Source: a bacterium (GTDB taxonomy: Bacteria; Desulfobacterota; Binatia; DP-6). From it: a stretch of DNA of 64,000 nucleotides. The notes under the pieces were generated by a model that was given only the letters and a program-made list of their open reading frames with translations, did not search any database and was not told the DNA's origin. The position numbers and the translations under genes are program-made. Location of the stretch: NCBI GenBank assembly GCA_026129405.1, contig JAHCID010000003.1, positions 123,257 to 187,256 on the forward strand, in the 5' to 3' direction. Each line of letters begins with the position of its first letter. Position 1 is the stretch's first letter. Below are positions 39,236 to 47,449 of this stretch, piece after piece.

Positions 39236-41182
39236 ATGGCCGAGATCACCGTGACGTTCGAGGACGGCGCCAGCGTGCGCCTTCCCACGGGGACCAGTGC
39301 CGGCGACGCGCTGCGGGCCCATGTCGAGGAGAGCGGCGGGAGCAAGAAGCTCCTGCGGCGCGCCGTGGCGGCCCGGGTCGAGAACGGGACCGGCGCCCAC
39401 CTCGTCGATCTGTCGCGCGGGCTCGAGAGCGACTGCCGGGTCGCGGCGGTGATGCCGGAGACTGCGGACGGGCTCGAGGTTCTGCGCCACTCGACGGCGC
39501 ACCTCATGGCGCATGCCGTCCAGCGCCTGTACCCCGGCACCGAGATCACCATCGGTCCGGTGATCGACAACGGCTTCTACTACGATTTCAAGCGTCCGGA
39601 GGGATTCACGCCCGAGGACCTGGCGCGTATCGAGGAGACCATGCGCGCCATCGCGCGCGAGAACCTCGCCGTCAGCCGCGAGACGATGCTGCGCGACGAG
39701 GCGATCCGCCTCTTCGACGCGATGGGCGAGCGCTACAAGGTCGAGATCATCGACGGCATCCCCGAGCCCACCGTCTCGCTGTACCGCCAGGGCGATTTCG
39801 TCGACCTGTGCCGAGGCCCGCACGTACCCTCGACCGGGCACCTGGTCGCCTTCAAGCTGACCAGCGTCGCCGGTGCCTACTGGCGCGGCGACTCGCGCAA
39901 CGAGATGCTCCAGCGCATCTACGGGACGGCGTGGGCGAGCCAGAAGGACCTCGACGCGTATCTGAAGCGCATCGAGGAGGCGAAGCAGCGCGACCATCGC
40001 CGGCTCGGCCAGCAGCTCGACCTCTTCTCGCTGCACCCGATCGCGCCCGGCGCGCCGTTCTTCCACCCGAAGGGCGCGCTCGTCTTCAACACGCTGGTCG
40101 ACTGGGTGCGCGGTCTGCACCGCAAGTACGGCTACACCGAGGTCATCACGCCGCTGGTCTACAAGACCGAGCTCTGGAAGACCTCCGGACACTACGACGC
40201 CTTCCGCGACGGCATGTTCCTCATGGCCGCCGACGACGAGGAGTACGGCGTCAAGCCGATGAACTGCCCGGGGCACTGCTACTACTTCGCCAGCCGCAAG
40301 CACTCGTACCGCGACCTGCCGATCCGACTCGCCGACTTCAGCCGCCTGCACCGCTTCGAGCCGTCCGGCACGCTGACGGGGCTCACGCGCGTGCGCGCCT
40401 TCACGCAGGACGACGCCCACATCTACTGCACCCCCGATCAGCTCGACGCGGAGATCGACGCGTTCATCGCCATGGTGAACGAGGTCTACGCCGCGTTCGG
40501 CTTCGACCGCATCGAGGTCTCGGTGCAGACGCGCCCCGACAACTTCCTCGGCCGGATCGAGCTGTGGGACGCCGCCGAGGCGGCGCTCGACCGGGCCGCG
40601 CGCAAGACCGGTCATGCGGTCACGGTGCTCCCCGGGGAAGGGGCGTTCTACGGGCCCAAGATCGGCTTCGACTTCCGCGACGTGCTCGAGCGCTCGTGGA
40701 CCCTCGCCACGATCCAGATCGACTGTGCGATGCCCGAGCGCTTCGGTCTCGCATACGTGACGCCGGACGGCAGCGAGGCCACGCCCGTGATGCTCCATCG
40801 CGCCGTGCTCGGCTCGATCGAGCGCTTCATCGCCATCCTGCTCGAGCACACGGCCGGCAAGCTGCCGCTCTGGCTCGCGCCGGAGCAGGTGCGCGTCGTG
40901 CCGGTGAGCGAAAAGGTCGAGGCCTGGGCGCAGACCGTGCGCGAGACCTGCGTCCGCGGCGGGCTCCGCGCCGACGCGGATCTGCGCAACGAGAAGCTCG
41001 GCTACAAGATCCGCGAGGCCCAGCTCGCGAAGGTCCCGGTGGTCGCCGTCGTCGGCGAGCGCGAGGCGGCCGACGGGCTGGTGGCTCCGCGCATCGCCGG
41101 GCAGAACGAGGAGCCGATGGCGCTCGACGCCTTCATCGCCCGGATCGCGGCGGAAGCGAGACTTCCAGGAGGTGCCCCATAG
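39236..41182 (+). CDS. thrS: threonyl-tRNA synthetase
   Basis: Class II synthetase of 648 aa. Domain order: TGS (residues about 1-62), the SAD editing domain with HSTAHLMAHAVQ and RGPHVPSTG, the catalytic core with zinc-ligand region MNCPGHCYYF and motif 2 FEPSGTLTGLTRVRAFTQDDAHI, and the C-terminal anticodon-binding domain (LAPEQVRVVPVSEK). Full length. Its TAG stop is overlapped by the ATA start of infC, coupling the two. Confidence 0.97.
   Translation: MAEITVTFEDGASVRLPTGTSAGDALRAHVEESGGSKKLLRRAVAARVENGTGAHLVDLSRGLESDCRVAAVMPETADGLEVLRHSTAHLMAHAVQRLYPGTEITIGPVIDNGFYYDFKRPEGFTPEDLARIEETMRAIARENLAVSRETMLRDEAIRLFDAMGERYKVEIIDGIPEPTVSLYRQGDFVDLCRGPHVPSTGHLVAFKLTSVAGAYWRGDSRNEMLQRIYGTAWASQKDLDAYLKRIEEAKQRDHRRLGQQLDLFSLHPIAPGAPFFHPKGALVFNTLVDWVRGLHRKYGYTEVITPLVYKTELWKTSGHYDAFRDGMFLMAADDEEYGVKPMNCPGHCYYFASRKHSYRDLPIRLADFSRLHRFEPSGTLTGLTRVRAFTQDDAHIYCTPDQLDAEIDAFIAMVNEVYAAFGFDRIEVSVQTRPDNFLGRIELWDAAEAALDRAARKTGHAVTVLPGEGAFYGPKIGFDFRDVLERSWTLATIQIDCAMPERFGLAYVTPDGSEATPVMLHRAVLGSIERFIAILLEHTAGKLPLWLAPEQVRVVPVSEKVEAWAQTVRETCVRGGLRADADLRNEKLGYKIREAQLAKVPVVAVVGEREAADGLVAPRIAGQNEEPMALDAFIARIAAEARLPGGAP
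41167..41181 (+). promoter_or_regulatory. strong Shine-Dalgarno with ATA start of infC
   Basis: AGGAGGT (41167-41173), five bases, then ATA at 41179. This is the strongest ribosome-binding site in the neighbourhood, and it decides the infC start at a rare codon. Confidence 0.7.
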
Positions 41183-41694
41183 CGAAGCTCGAGGAACGCG
41201 TCCGGATCAATCAGCAGATCCGGGCCCGCGAGGTGCGGGTGATCGACGACGACGGCGCGCAGCTCGGGGTGATGACGCCCCAGGAGGCCCAGCGCGTCGC
41301 CGATGCGAAGGAGCTCGACCTCGTCGAGGTCGCGCCGACGGCCAATCCGCCGGTCTGCCGGATCATGGATTACGGCAAGTTCCGCTACTCGCAGAAGAAG
41401 AAGGCCCAGGAGTCGCGGAAGAAGAACGCCGCGAGCCAGCTGAAGGAGGTGAAGCTGGGCTCGCAGACGGGCGTGCACGACGTCGAGTTCAAGGTCGGGC
41501 ACATCCGCGAGTTCATCGGCGAGGGCCACCGCGTGAAGGTGACCGTCTTCTTCCGCGGCCGTCAGATCACGCACCCCGAGCTCGGCCGGGCGATGCTCGA
41601 ACGCATCGCCGAGATGGTCACCGAGATCGCCAGCGTCGAGCAGTCGCCCCGCATGGAGGGGCGCAGCATGTCCATGATGCTGGTGGGCAAGTAG
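41179..41694 (+). CDS. infC: translation initiation factor IF-3 (rare ATA start)
   Basis: Binds the 30S subunit, blocks premature 50S joining and rejects non-standard start codons. The 171-aa protein follows the family from RVRINQQIRAREVRVIDDDG through MDYGKFRYSQKKKAQESRKKN to the C-terminal domain ending MEGRSMSMMLVGK. No ATG, GTG or TTG is in frame before the conserved sequence; the first ATG (in LGVMTPQ) would delete the N-terminal region. ATA at 41179 lies five bases after a perfect AGGAGGT. E. coli infC likewise starts with a rare codon (AUU) so that IF-3 represses itself; the same control is inferred here. Confidence 0.93.
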   Translation: MAKLEERVRINQQIRAREVRVIDDDGAQLGVMTPQEAQRVADAKELDLVEVAPTANPPVCRIMDYGKFRYSQKKKAQESRKKNAASQLKEVKLGSQTGVHDVEFKVGHIREFIGEGHRVKVTVFFRGRQITHPELGRAMLERIAEMVTEIASVEQSPRMEGRSMSMMLVGK

Positions 41695-41731
41695 TCCGCA
41701 GACCCGCGCGTCACCGCGCCACGAGGAACCG

Positions 41732-41929
41732 ATGCCGAAGCTCAAGACGAACCGCGCCACCGCGAAGCGCTTCACGAAGACCGCGACGGGCAAGATCAAG
41801 CGCCGCCGGGCCTTCCTGCGCCACATCAACGGGTACATGACCCGCAAGCGGAAGCGCGCGCTCAGCCGTCCCGCGCTCGTCTCGCCGGCGGACGAGTACA
41901 ACATCAATCGCCTGCTGCCCTACGCCTGA
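41732..41929 (+). CDS. rpmI: ribosomal protein bL35
   Basis: Basic 65-aa large-subunit protein: MPKLKTNRATAKRFTKTATG and KIKRRRAFLRHIN are the family signature. It sits between infC and rplT as in most bacteria, where L20 can also repress this operon. Confidence 0.97.
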   Translation: MPKLKTNRATAKRFTKTATGKIKRRRAFLRHINGYMTRKRKRALSRPALVSPADEYNINRLLPYA

Positions 41930-41956
41930 CGGCGGGGGCGACGAGAGGAGCACCCG

Positions 41957-42340
41957 ATGCCACGCGCCAAAGGCGGCCCGAAGACGCGCCGCCGCCACAA
42001 GAAGACCATGAAGCTCGCGAAGGGCTACGTCGGCGGGCGTCGCAAGACGTATCGCCAGGCCCGCGAGACCGTCGAGCGCGGTCTCACCTACGCCTATCGC
42101 GATCGCAAGCAGAAGAAGCGCGACTTCCGCAGCCTGTGGATCGTGCGCATCGGCGCCGCCGCGCGCCAGAGCGGGCTCTCGTACAGCCGCCTCATGGCCG
42201 GTCTCAAGGCCGCGGGCGTGGTCATCGACCGCAAGATCCTCGCGGCGCTGGCGCTCGACGAGCCCAAGGCGTTCGCCGAGCTCGTGGGCCTGGCGAAGAG
42301 CCGCCTGCCCGAGCCGACTCCCGCAGCCGCCGGCGCGTAG
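41957..42340 (+). CDS. rplT: ribosomal protein bL20
   Basis: Large-subunit assembly protein of 127 aa: [21 protein letters not shown]-terminal tail, then [19 protein letters not shown] and [20 protein letters not shown] short Ala/Pro tail is added at the C-terminus. GAGAGGAGC precedes the ATG. pheS begins one base after the stop. Confidence 0.97.
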   Translation: MPRAKGGPKTRRRHKKTMKLAKGYVGGRRKTYRQARETVERGLTYAYRDRKQKKRDFRSLWIVRIGAAARQSGLSYSRLMAGLKAAGVVIDRKILAALALDEPKAFAELVGLAKSRLPEPTPAAAGA

Positions 42341-42341
42341 C

Positions 42342-43385
42342 TTGGACGCGGAGCTCGCACAGCTCCGCGCGGCGGCGACGGCGGAGGTCGCCGCCGCCGC
42401 GGACGCCGAGGCGATCGAAGCGATCCGGCTCCGCTACCTGGGGCGCAAGGGGTCGCTGAACCAGATACTGCGCGGTCTCGGACGGCTCTCCGCCGAGGAG
42501 CGGCCGCGCCTCGGCGCGGTCGCCAACGAGGTGAAGGAGGCGATCGCCGGCGCTCTCGACGCGCGCGGCGCCGCGCTCGCGCACGAGGCGATGGCCCGCG
42601 CTCTCGCCGAGGAGCGCATCGACGTGACGCTGCCGGGGCGCCGACGCCCGCAGGGCCGCGTCCATCCGCTCCGCCAGACCGAGGACGACATCGTCGACAT
42701 CTTCCTCTCCATGGGCTTCTCGGTGGCCGAGGGGCCGGAGATCGAAGACGACTTCCACAACTTCGAGGGTCTCAACTTCCCGCCCGACCATCCGGCCCGT
42801 GACAGCCAGGACACGTTCTTCGTCGAGGGCGGCCCGGATCTCCTCCTGCGCACGCACACCTCGCCGGTGCAGCTGCGCGTGATGCGCAGCCAACCGCCGC
42901 CGGTACGCGCGGTGGTGCCGGGGACGGTCTACCGCCGCGACGACCTCGACGCGACGCACTCGCCGATGTTCCAGCAGGTCGAGGTCTTCATGATCGACGA
43001 CCGCGTGACCTTCGCCGACTTGAAGGGCGTCCTCGCCGAGTTCGCGCGACGGCTCTTCGGGCCGCAGACACGCGTGCGGTTCCGCTCGAGCTTCTTCCCG
43101 TTCACGGAGCCGAGCGCCGAGGTTGACGTCTCGTGCGTGCGCTGCCCGAACGCGCCGGCGGCGCCCGACGCCGACTGCCGCGTGTGCAAGGGCTCCGGAT
43201 GGCTCGAGATCCTGGGTGCCGGGATGATCCACCCGAACGTGCTGCGCGCCGGCGGCTACGATCCGGAGACGGTGCGCGGCTTCGCGTTCGGGCTCGGCAC
43301 CGAGCGGGTCGCGATGCTGCGCCACGGGCTCGACGAGCTGCGCGGGTTCTACGACAACGACCTGCGGTTCCTCGAGCAGTTCTGA
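42342..43385 (+). CDS. pheS: phenylalanyl-tRNA synthetase, alpha subunit
   Basis: Catalytic alpha subunit (347 aa) of the alpha2beta2 synthetase. N-terminal coiled coil (about 1-85) contacts tRNA; the class II core has HPLRQTEDDIVDIFLSMGF, EDDFHNFEGLNFPPDHPARD, motif 2 VYRRDDLDATHSPMFQQVEVF and motif 3 GFAFGLGTERVAML. The start is TTG at 42342, one base past the rplT stop; no ATG or GTG fits better. Four cysteines in CVRCPN/CRVCKG (about 265-285) form a zinc-site-like pair not found in every PheS. Confidence 0.96.
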   Translation: MDAELAQLRAAATAEVAAAADAEAIEAIRLRYLGRKGSLNQILRGLGRLSAEERPRLGAVANEVKEAIAGALDARGAALAHEAMARALAEERIDVTLPGRRRPQGRVHPLRQTEDDIVDIFLSMGFSVAEGPEIEDDFHNFEGLNFPPDHPARDSQDTFFVEGGPDLLLRTHTSPVQLRVMRSQPPPVRAVVPGTVYRRDDLDATHSPMFQQVEVFMIDDRVTFADLKGVLAEFARRLFGPQTRVRFRSSFFPFTEPSAEVDVSCVRCPNAPAAPDADCRVCKGSGWLEILGAGMIHPNVLRAGGYDPETVRGFAFGLGTERVAMLRHGLDELRGFYDNDLRFLEQF

Positions 43386-43403
43386 ACGCGGCGAGGCCGA
43401 CGC

Positions 43404-45818
43404 ATGCGCATCCCTCTCAGCTGGCTCGTGGAGTTCGTGCCCTGGTCCGGATCGCCCGAGGCGCTCGCCGACCATCTCACCATGGCGGGCCTGAAGGTCG
43501 AGGCGGTCGAGCGCCACGGCGAGCTCGACGGCGGCATCCGCGTGGGGCGGATCGACGCGGTCGAAGCCCATCCCCATGCCGAGCGGCTCCGCGTCTGCCG
43601 TGTCGACCTCGGCGAGGGGTCGCCGGCGACGCTCGTGTCGGGCGCGCCCGGCCTGGTCGCGGGACAGCTCGTGCCCGTGGCGCTGCCGGGGGCGGTGCTC
43701 CCCGGCGGAGGCGAGATCGGCGCCGTCACCCTGCGCGGCATCGCGTCCGAGGGCGTGCTCTGCTCGGAGGTCGAGCTCGGCCTCGGCGACGACGCCTCCG
43801 GCATCCTCGTCCTGCCCGCCGAGGCGACGGCGGGGACACGCGTCGCCGACCTGCCCGGCGTGCGCGACGTCGTGATCGAGATCGAGGTGACGGCGAACCG
43901 CGGCGACTGGCTGTCGATCCTCGGCGTCGCGCGCGAGGTGGCCGCCGTGACCGGGCGCAAGCTGCGCGTCCCGGCGCCGCGGCTGCGCGAGGGCGGCGGC
44001 GCCGCCGGCGAGGTGGTCGCCGTGCAGATCGACGATGCGACGCGGTGCGCACGCTACGCCGCCCGCATCGTGCGCGGCGTGCGGGTGGGGCGCTCGCCCT
44101 TCGCGACGCGGCTGCGCCTGCTGCGCGCGGGCATGCGCCCGATCAACGACGTCGTCGACGCGACCAACTGGATCATGCTCGAGCGCGGCCAGCCGCTGCA
44201 CGCCTTCGACCTCGCCCGCCTGCAGGGCGGGCGCGTCGTCGTGCGCGGGGCGCGGCCCGGCGAGACGCTGGTGACGCTCGACGAGGTCACGCGGACGCTC
44301 GGCCCCGACGACCTCGTGATCGCCGACGCGGAGAACGCGATCGCGATCGCCGGCGTCATGGGCGGCCGCGACTCCGAGGTGACGGAGGCGACCACGGACC
44401 TGCTGCTCGAGAGCGCGTTCTTCTCCCCCGCGGCGGTGCGGCGGACGAGCCGCCGGCTCGGGCTGCCGTCGCAGGCGGCGCACCGCTTCGAGCGGCGCAT
44501 CGACCCGATGGGTGTGGGCCCGGCGCTCGACGCGGTGGCGGCGCTGATCGCCCGCCACGCCGGGGGCAGCGTCGCGCCCGGGGTCGTCGAGCAGGCGCCG
44601 GGGCTGGCGGCGCTGGCGCCGGAGCCCGTGCGGCTGCGTCCGCGCAGGGTGGCTGCGCTTCTCGGCATGCCGCTCCCGCGCGGCGAGGTCACCCGGCGGC
44701 TGCGCGCGCTCGGCGCCACCTGGCAGATCGACGGCGACGCGCTGTTCGTCACGCCGCCGTCGTGGCGCGGCGACCTCGTCATCGAGGAGGACCTGGCCGA
44801 GGAGCTCGCGCGGCTCGCCGGCTACGACGCCGTGCCGACGACGCTCCCGCAGGCCCCGATCGTCGGCGCCAGCGACAGCCCCGCACGCAGCGCGATGCGG
44901 CGGCTGCGCCGGCTGCTGGTGGCGCAGGGGCTCCAGGAGATGGTCACGATCGGCTTCGCCGACGAGGCGACGGACGATCGAGTGCCGGGTCTTCTGGGCG
45001 GCGGGCTGCGGCCGATCGGGCTCTGCAATCCGCTCTCCTCGGAGTGGACGCGCATGCGGCGCTCGCCGCTGAGCGGGCTTCTGCGCGTGCTGCGCGCGAA
45101 CCTCGCGCAGGGGGCGGCCGGGGTCGCCGCGTTCGAGCTGGGCAAGGGCTACGGCGTCGACGCCGACGGCGTGCGCCACGAGCCGCGGGCGGTGAGCGTG
45201 GTTCTCTGCGGCAGCTGGCCCGCCTGCGGCGTGGAGCGCCTCGGCGCGACGATGGGGTTCGACGATCTGAAGGGCGCGCTCCAGGGCGTGCTGGCGGGCG
45301 TCGGTGCGCTGGACGAGGACGTGCGCTGGGAGGCGAGCGGCGCGGTGGCGTGGCTCCATCCGGGGAAGGCGGCGGCGATCCGGATTGCCGGCGGGCTGGT
45401 CGGCGTGGCCGGAGCGCTCCACCCAGAAGTCGCGCAGGTGCTCGATCTTCCTGCGGAAGTGTGGCTCGCTGAGCTTGACTTCGAGCAGGTGGGTCACTAT
45501 CGTCCGCGCCGCGCTGGCGTCCGGCCCTTGCCACGCTTCCCTGCCGTCGCCCGCGACATCGCCGTCATCGTCGACGAAGTCTTTCCGGCCGACACGATCC
45601 TCGAGGAGATCCGGGCCTTGGGCGATCCGCTCATCGCATCAGCGAGTGTGTTCGACTGCTATCGGGGCGCACCGATCCCGGCGGGGAAGAAGAGCCTCGC
45701 GTTCACGATCGCGTATCGCGCCGCCGACCGCACGCTGACCGACGACGAGGTGAACGCCGTCCATGCCCGGGTCCGGGACCACCTGCGCGCCCGCTGCGCG
45801 CTCGAGCTGCGGAGCTAG
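43404..45818 (+). CDS. pheT: phenylalanyl-tRNA synthetase, beta subunit
   Basis: Structural and editing beta subunit of 804 aa, full length. Order: N-terminal MRIPLSWLVEFVPW and tRNA-binding OB domain (AHPHAERLRVCRVDLG), B3/B4 editing domain with DVVDATNWIMLERGQPLHAFD, B5 domain, the catalytic-like core, and the C-terminal ferredoxin-like domain (RFPAVARDIAVIVDE). Eighteen bases after pheS, ten bases before ihfA. Confidence 0.97.
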   Translation: MRIPLSWLVEFVPWSGSPEALADHLTMAGLKVEAVERHGELDGGIRVGRIDAVEAHPHAERLRVCRVDLGEGSPATLVSGAPGLVAGQLVPVALPGAVLPGGGEIGAVTLRGIASEGVLCSEVELGLGDDASGILVLPAEATAGTRVADLPGVRDVVIEIEVTANRGDWLSILGVAREVAAVTGRKLRVPAPRLREGGGAAGEVVAVQIDDATRCARYAARIVRGVRVGRSPFATRLRLLRAGMRPINDVVDATNWIMLERGQPLHAFDLARLQGGRVVVRGARPGETLVTLDEVTRTLGPDDLVIADAENAIAIAGVMGGRDSEVTEATTDLLLESAFFSPAAVRRTSRRLGLPSQAAHRFERRIDPMGVGPALDAVAALIARHAGGSVAPGVVEQAPGLAALAPEPVRLRPRRVAALLGMPLPRGEVTRRLRALGATWQIDGDALFVTPPSWRGDLVIEEDLAEELARLAGYDAVPTTLPQAPIVGASDSPARSAMRRLRRLLVAQGLQEMVTIGFADEATDDRVPGLLGGGLRPIGLCNPLSSEWTRMRRSPLSGLLRVLRANLAQGAAGVAAFELGKGYGVDADGVRHEPRAVSVVLCGSWPACGVERLGATMGFDDLKGALQGVLAGVGALDEDVRWEASGAVAWLHPGKAAAIRIAGGLVGVAGALHPEVAQVLDLPAEVWLAELDFEQVGHYRPRRAGVRPLPRFPAVARDIAVIVDEVFPADTILEEIRALGDPLIASASVFDCYRGAPIPAGKKSLAFTIAYRAADRTLTDDEVNAVHARVRDHLRARCALELRS

Positions 45819-45827
45819 GACCACGCC

Positions 45828-46142
45828 ATGACCATGACGAAGGCCGACATCGTGGAGCGCATCTACGAGAAGGTGGGCTTCTCGAAGAAGGAGGCCACCG
45901 ACGTGGTCGAGAAGATATTCGAGGTCGTGAAGCAGCACCTCGAGCAGGGCGAGAAGGTCAAGGTCTCCGGCTTCGGTAACTTCGTCGTCAACGAGAAGCG
46001 CCCGCGCAAGGGGCGCAACCCGCAGACGGGCGAGGAGATCGTCATCTCCGGCCGGCGCGTGCTCACGTTCAAGGCCAGTCAGGTTCTGAAGAAGACCATG
46101 AACGGAGAGCCGGTGACGGCGAGCGACCGCGACGACGAATGA
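45828..46142 (+). CDS. ihfA: integration host factor subunit alpha
   Basis: DNA-bending HU/IHF-family protein of 104 aa: MTKADIVERIYEKVGFSKKEATDVVEKIF, KVKVSGFGNF, and the DNA-contacting beta arm RKGRNPQTGEEIVISGRRVLTFKASQVLK. The pheT-ihfA-merR order is the proteobacterial arrangement and supports calling it IHF alpha rather than HU. The start of the MerR gene overlaps its stop (ATGA). Confidence 0.93.
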   Translation: MTMTKADIVERIYEKVGFSKKEATDVVEKIFEVVKQHLEQGEKVKVSGFGNFVVNEKRPRKGRNPQTGEEIVISGRRVLTFKASQVLKKTMNGEPVTASDRDDE

Positions 46143-46540
46143 CGGCACCCGACGCCGACCTGCCCGACAAGCTCTACTTCAAGATCGGCGAGGTGGCGCG
46201 CCTCGTCGGCGTGAAGCCGTACGTGCTGCGCTATTGGGAGACGGAGTTCGCCCCGCTCCTCCGCCCCGAGAAGTCGCACACGCGCCATCGGCTGTACCGG
46301 CGGCGCGACGTGATCGTGCTGCGCACGATCCGTCGTCTGCTGCACGACGATCGCTACACCATCGAGGGGGCGAAGCGTCGCCTGCGCGCGGGTGAGGAGC
46401 CGATCGAGCCGACGCCGCCGCTGCGCGACGCAGCCGCGGCGCTCGCGCGGGTGCGCGGGATCGTGGTCGAGCTCTGCACGCTGCTCGACCGCGAGCCGGG
46501 AACGCCGCCGCCCCTCGTCATCGGTCCGCGGCGCTCGTAG
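46139..46540 (+). CDS. MerR-family transcriptional regulator (ihfA-associated)
   Basis: A 133-aa protein with an N-terminal winged-helix: YFKIGEVARLVGVKPYVLRYWETEF, then RRRDVIVLRTIRRLLHDDRYTIEGAKRRL. The short C-terminal helix resembles a dimerisation helix and there is no effector domain or Cys motif for metals. In many proteobacteria this same gene lies between ihfA and tRNA-Pro, as here; its targets are not known. Confidence 0.9.
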   Translation: MTAPDADLPDKLYFKIGEVARLVGVKPYVLRYWETEFAPLLRPEKSHTRHRLYRRRDVIVLRTIRRLLHDDRYTIEGAKRRLRAGEEPIEPTPPLRDAAAALARVRGIVVELCTLLDREPGTPPPLVIGPRRS

Positions 46541-46544
46541 CGCA

Positions 46545-46564
46545 CGGCCGCCGCGGGGCGGCCG
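46545..46564. terminator. bidirectional hairpin between merR and the converging hypothetical gene
   Basis: CGGCCGCC (46545-46552), loop GCGG, GGCGGCCG (46557-46564): a perfect 8-bp stem in the 40-base convergent gap. No T tract follows on either strand, so terminator strength is uncertain. Confidence 0.35.
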
Positions 46565-46580
46565 CGACCGGAGCGGGCGA

Positions 46581-47075
46581 TCAGCGCACGCCGCTGGTGC
46601 GCTTGGTGCGCAGGTGCAGCCGGTAGACCTTCTTGTCGGTCGGTGTCGGCTGCGTGCCGTCGCCGGCCGCCGCCAGACGCTTGGCCTTCCAGCCGAGCAG
46701 GGCCGAGCGCAGCGCATCGGGATCGATGCCGAGCGTTTCGCAGACGTTGTTGAACGAGAAGGGCCACTCGTAGTCGACCGCGCGGATCCACTGCTCCGAT
46801 TGCTGCGAGAGCAGGCGCGGGTTCGAGCGCGGGTTGGTGAGGTGCTCCTGGAAGCACCGGATGCCGTCCTCGAGCACCGCGAGCATCAGCGCTTTCTCGC
46901 CGGAGATGTAGCTGTCGCGCCGGAAGCCCTGCACCACCTGCTCGGGCAAGATGATCTCGGGTGCGAAGAGCTCCGCGAGAACCTCGGGATCGCGTCGGCC
47001 AGGGCCGGGGTCCCGCTGGGGGTCCGTCGCCGATTCGATCGCTGCCGCCGTCTCCGTCGCAAGGGTCTTTGCCAT
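46581..47075 (-). CDS. conserved hypothetical protein of unknown function
   Basis: A 164-aa soluble protein. The start at 47075 has GGAGGACGGC immediately upstream. The core reads LAELFAPEIILPEQV, ALMLAVLEDGIRCFQEHL, WPFSFNNVCETLGIDPDALRSALLGWK. The last segment resembles a helix-turn-helix-like element and recurs in uncharacterised proteins from deltaproteobacterial genomes (from memory, not checked). No signal peptide or membrane helix. It converges on the MerR gene. No function can be assigned. Confidence 0.7.
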   Translation of the reverse strand: MAKTLATETAAAIESATDPQRDPGPGRRDPEVLAELFAPEIILPEQVVQGFRRDSYISGEKALMLAVLEDGIRCFQEHLTNPRSNPRLLSQQSEQWIRAVDYEWPFSFNNVCETLGIDPDALRSALLGWKAKRLAAAGDGTQPTPTDKKVYRLHLRTKRTSGVR

Positions 47076-47259
47076 GCCGTCCTCCGCCGTGCCGTGGCGA
47101 ATGCAACGGATGGGCCAGCCCCGGTGCGCACGCGGTTGCTCGCTCGCAGCGTCACGCGAGTGTCGAGCCCGTAGCTCTGCGTGGCCAAATTGACACTCGG
47201 ACGGCCCTCTGCATCGAGGTGTCAACGCGCTGGCTCGCATGCGTCGCGGCGCGCGCGGC

Positions 47260-47288
47260 TTGACCGTCGACCCCCGTCCCCCTAAGAG
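47260..47288 (+). promoter_or_regulatory. promoter of tRNA-Pro
   Basis: TTGACC (47260-47265), exact 17-base spacer and TAAGAG (47283-47288), placing transcription start near 47295, six bases before the tRNA. Confidence 0.5.
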
Positions 47289-47300
47289 GGCGACCGTTGT

Positions 47301-47374
47301 CGGGGCGTGGCGCAGCCAGGTAGCGCACTCGCTTGGGGTGCGAGTGGTCGGCCGTTCAAATCGGCTCGCCCCGA
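47301..47374 (+). tRNA. tRNA-Pro (GGG)
   Basis: Acceptor CGGGGCG/CGCCCCG, D stem GCGC/GCGC, anticodon stem CTCGC/GCGAG with loop TTGGGGT (anticodon GGG), T stem GGCCG/CGGCT (one G-U) with loop TTCAAAT, discriminator A. CCA not encoded. Its place after ihfA/merR is conserved in many proteobacteria. Confidence 0.95.
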
Positions 47375-47449
47375 TGCCAGGGTCCCCAAGGCGGCGGCCT
47401 GCGCGAGCTTGCAGCGTCGTCGCCTTGGTGGCACCCTTCGCGCGCCGTC

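Noticed and set aside
42222-45497. 1091-codon minus-strand open frame over pheS and pheT
   Set aside because: Antisense shadow of certain genes; biased His/Arg/Asp composition.
47333-47449. Longer surE N-terminus
   Set aside because: It would read through tRNA-Pro; SurE homologues begin close to the DDG motif.
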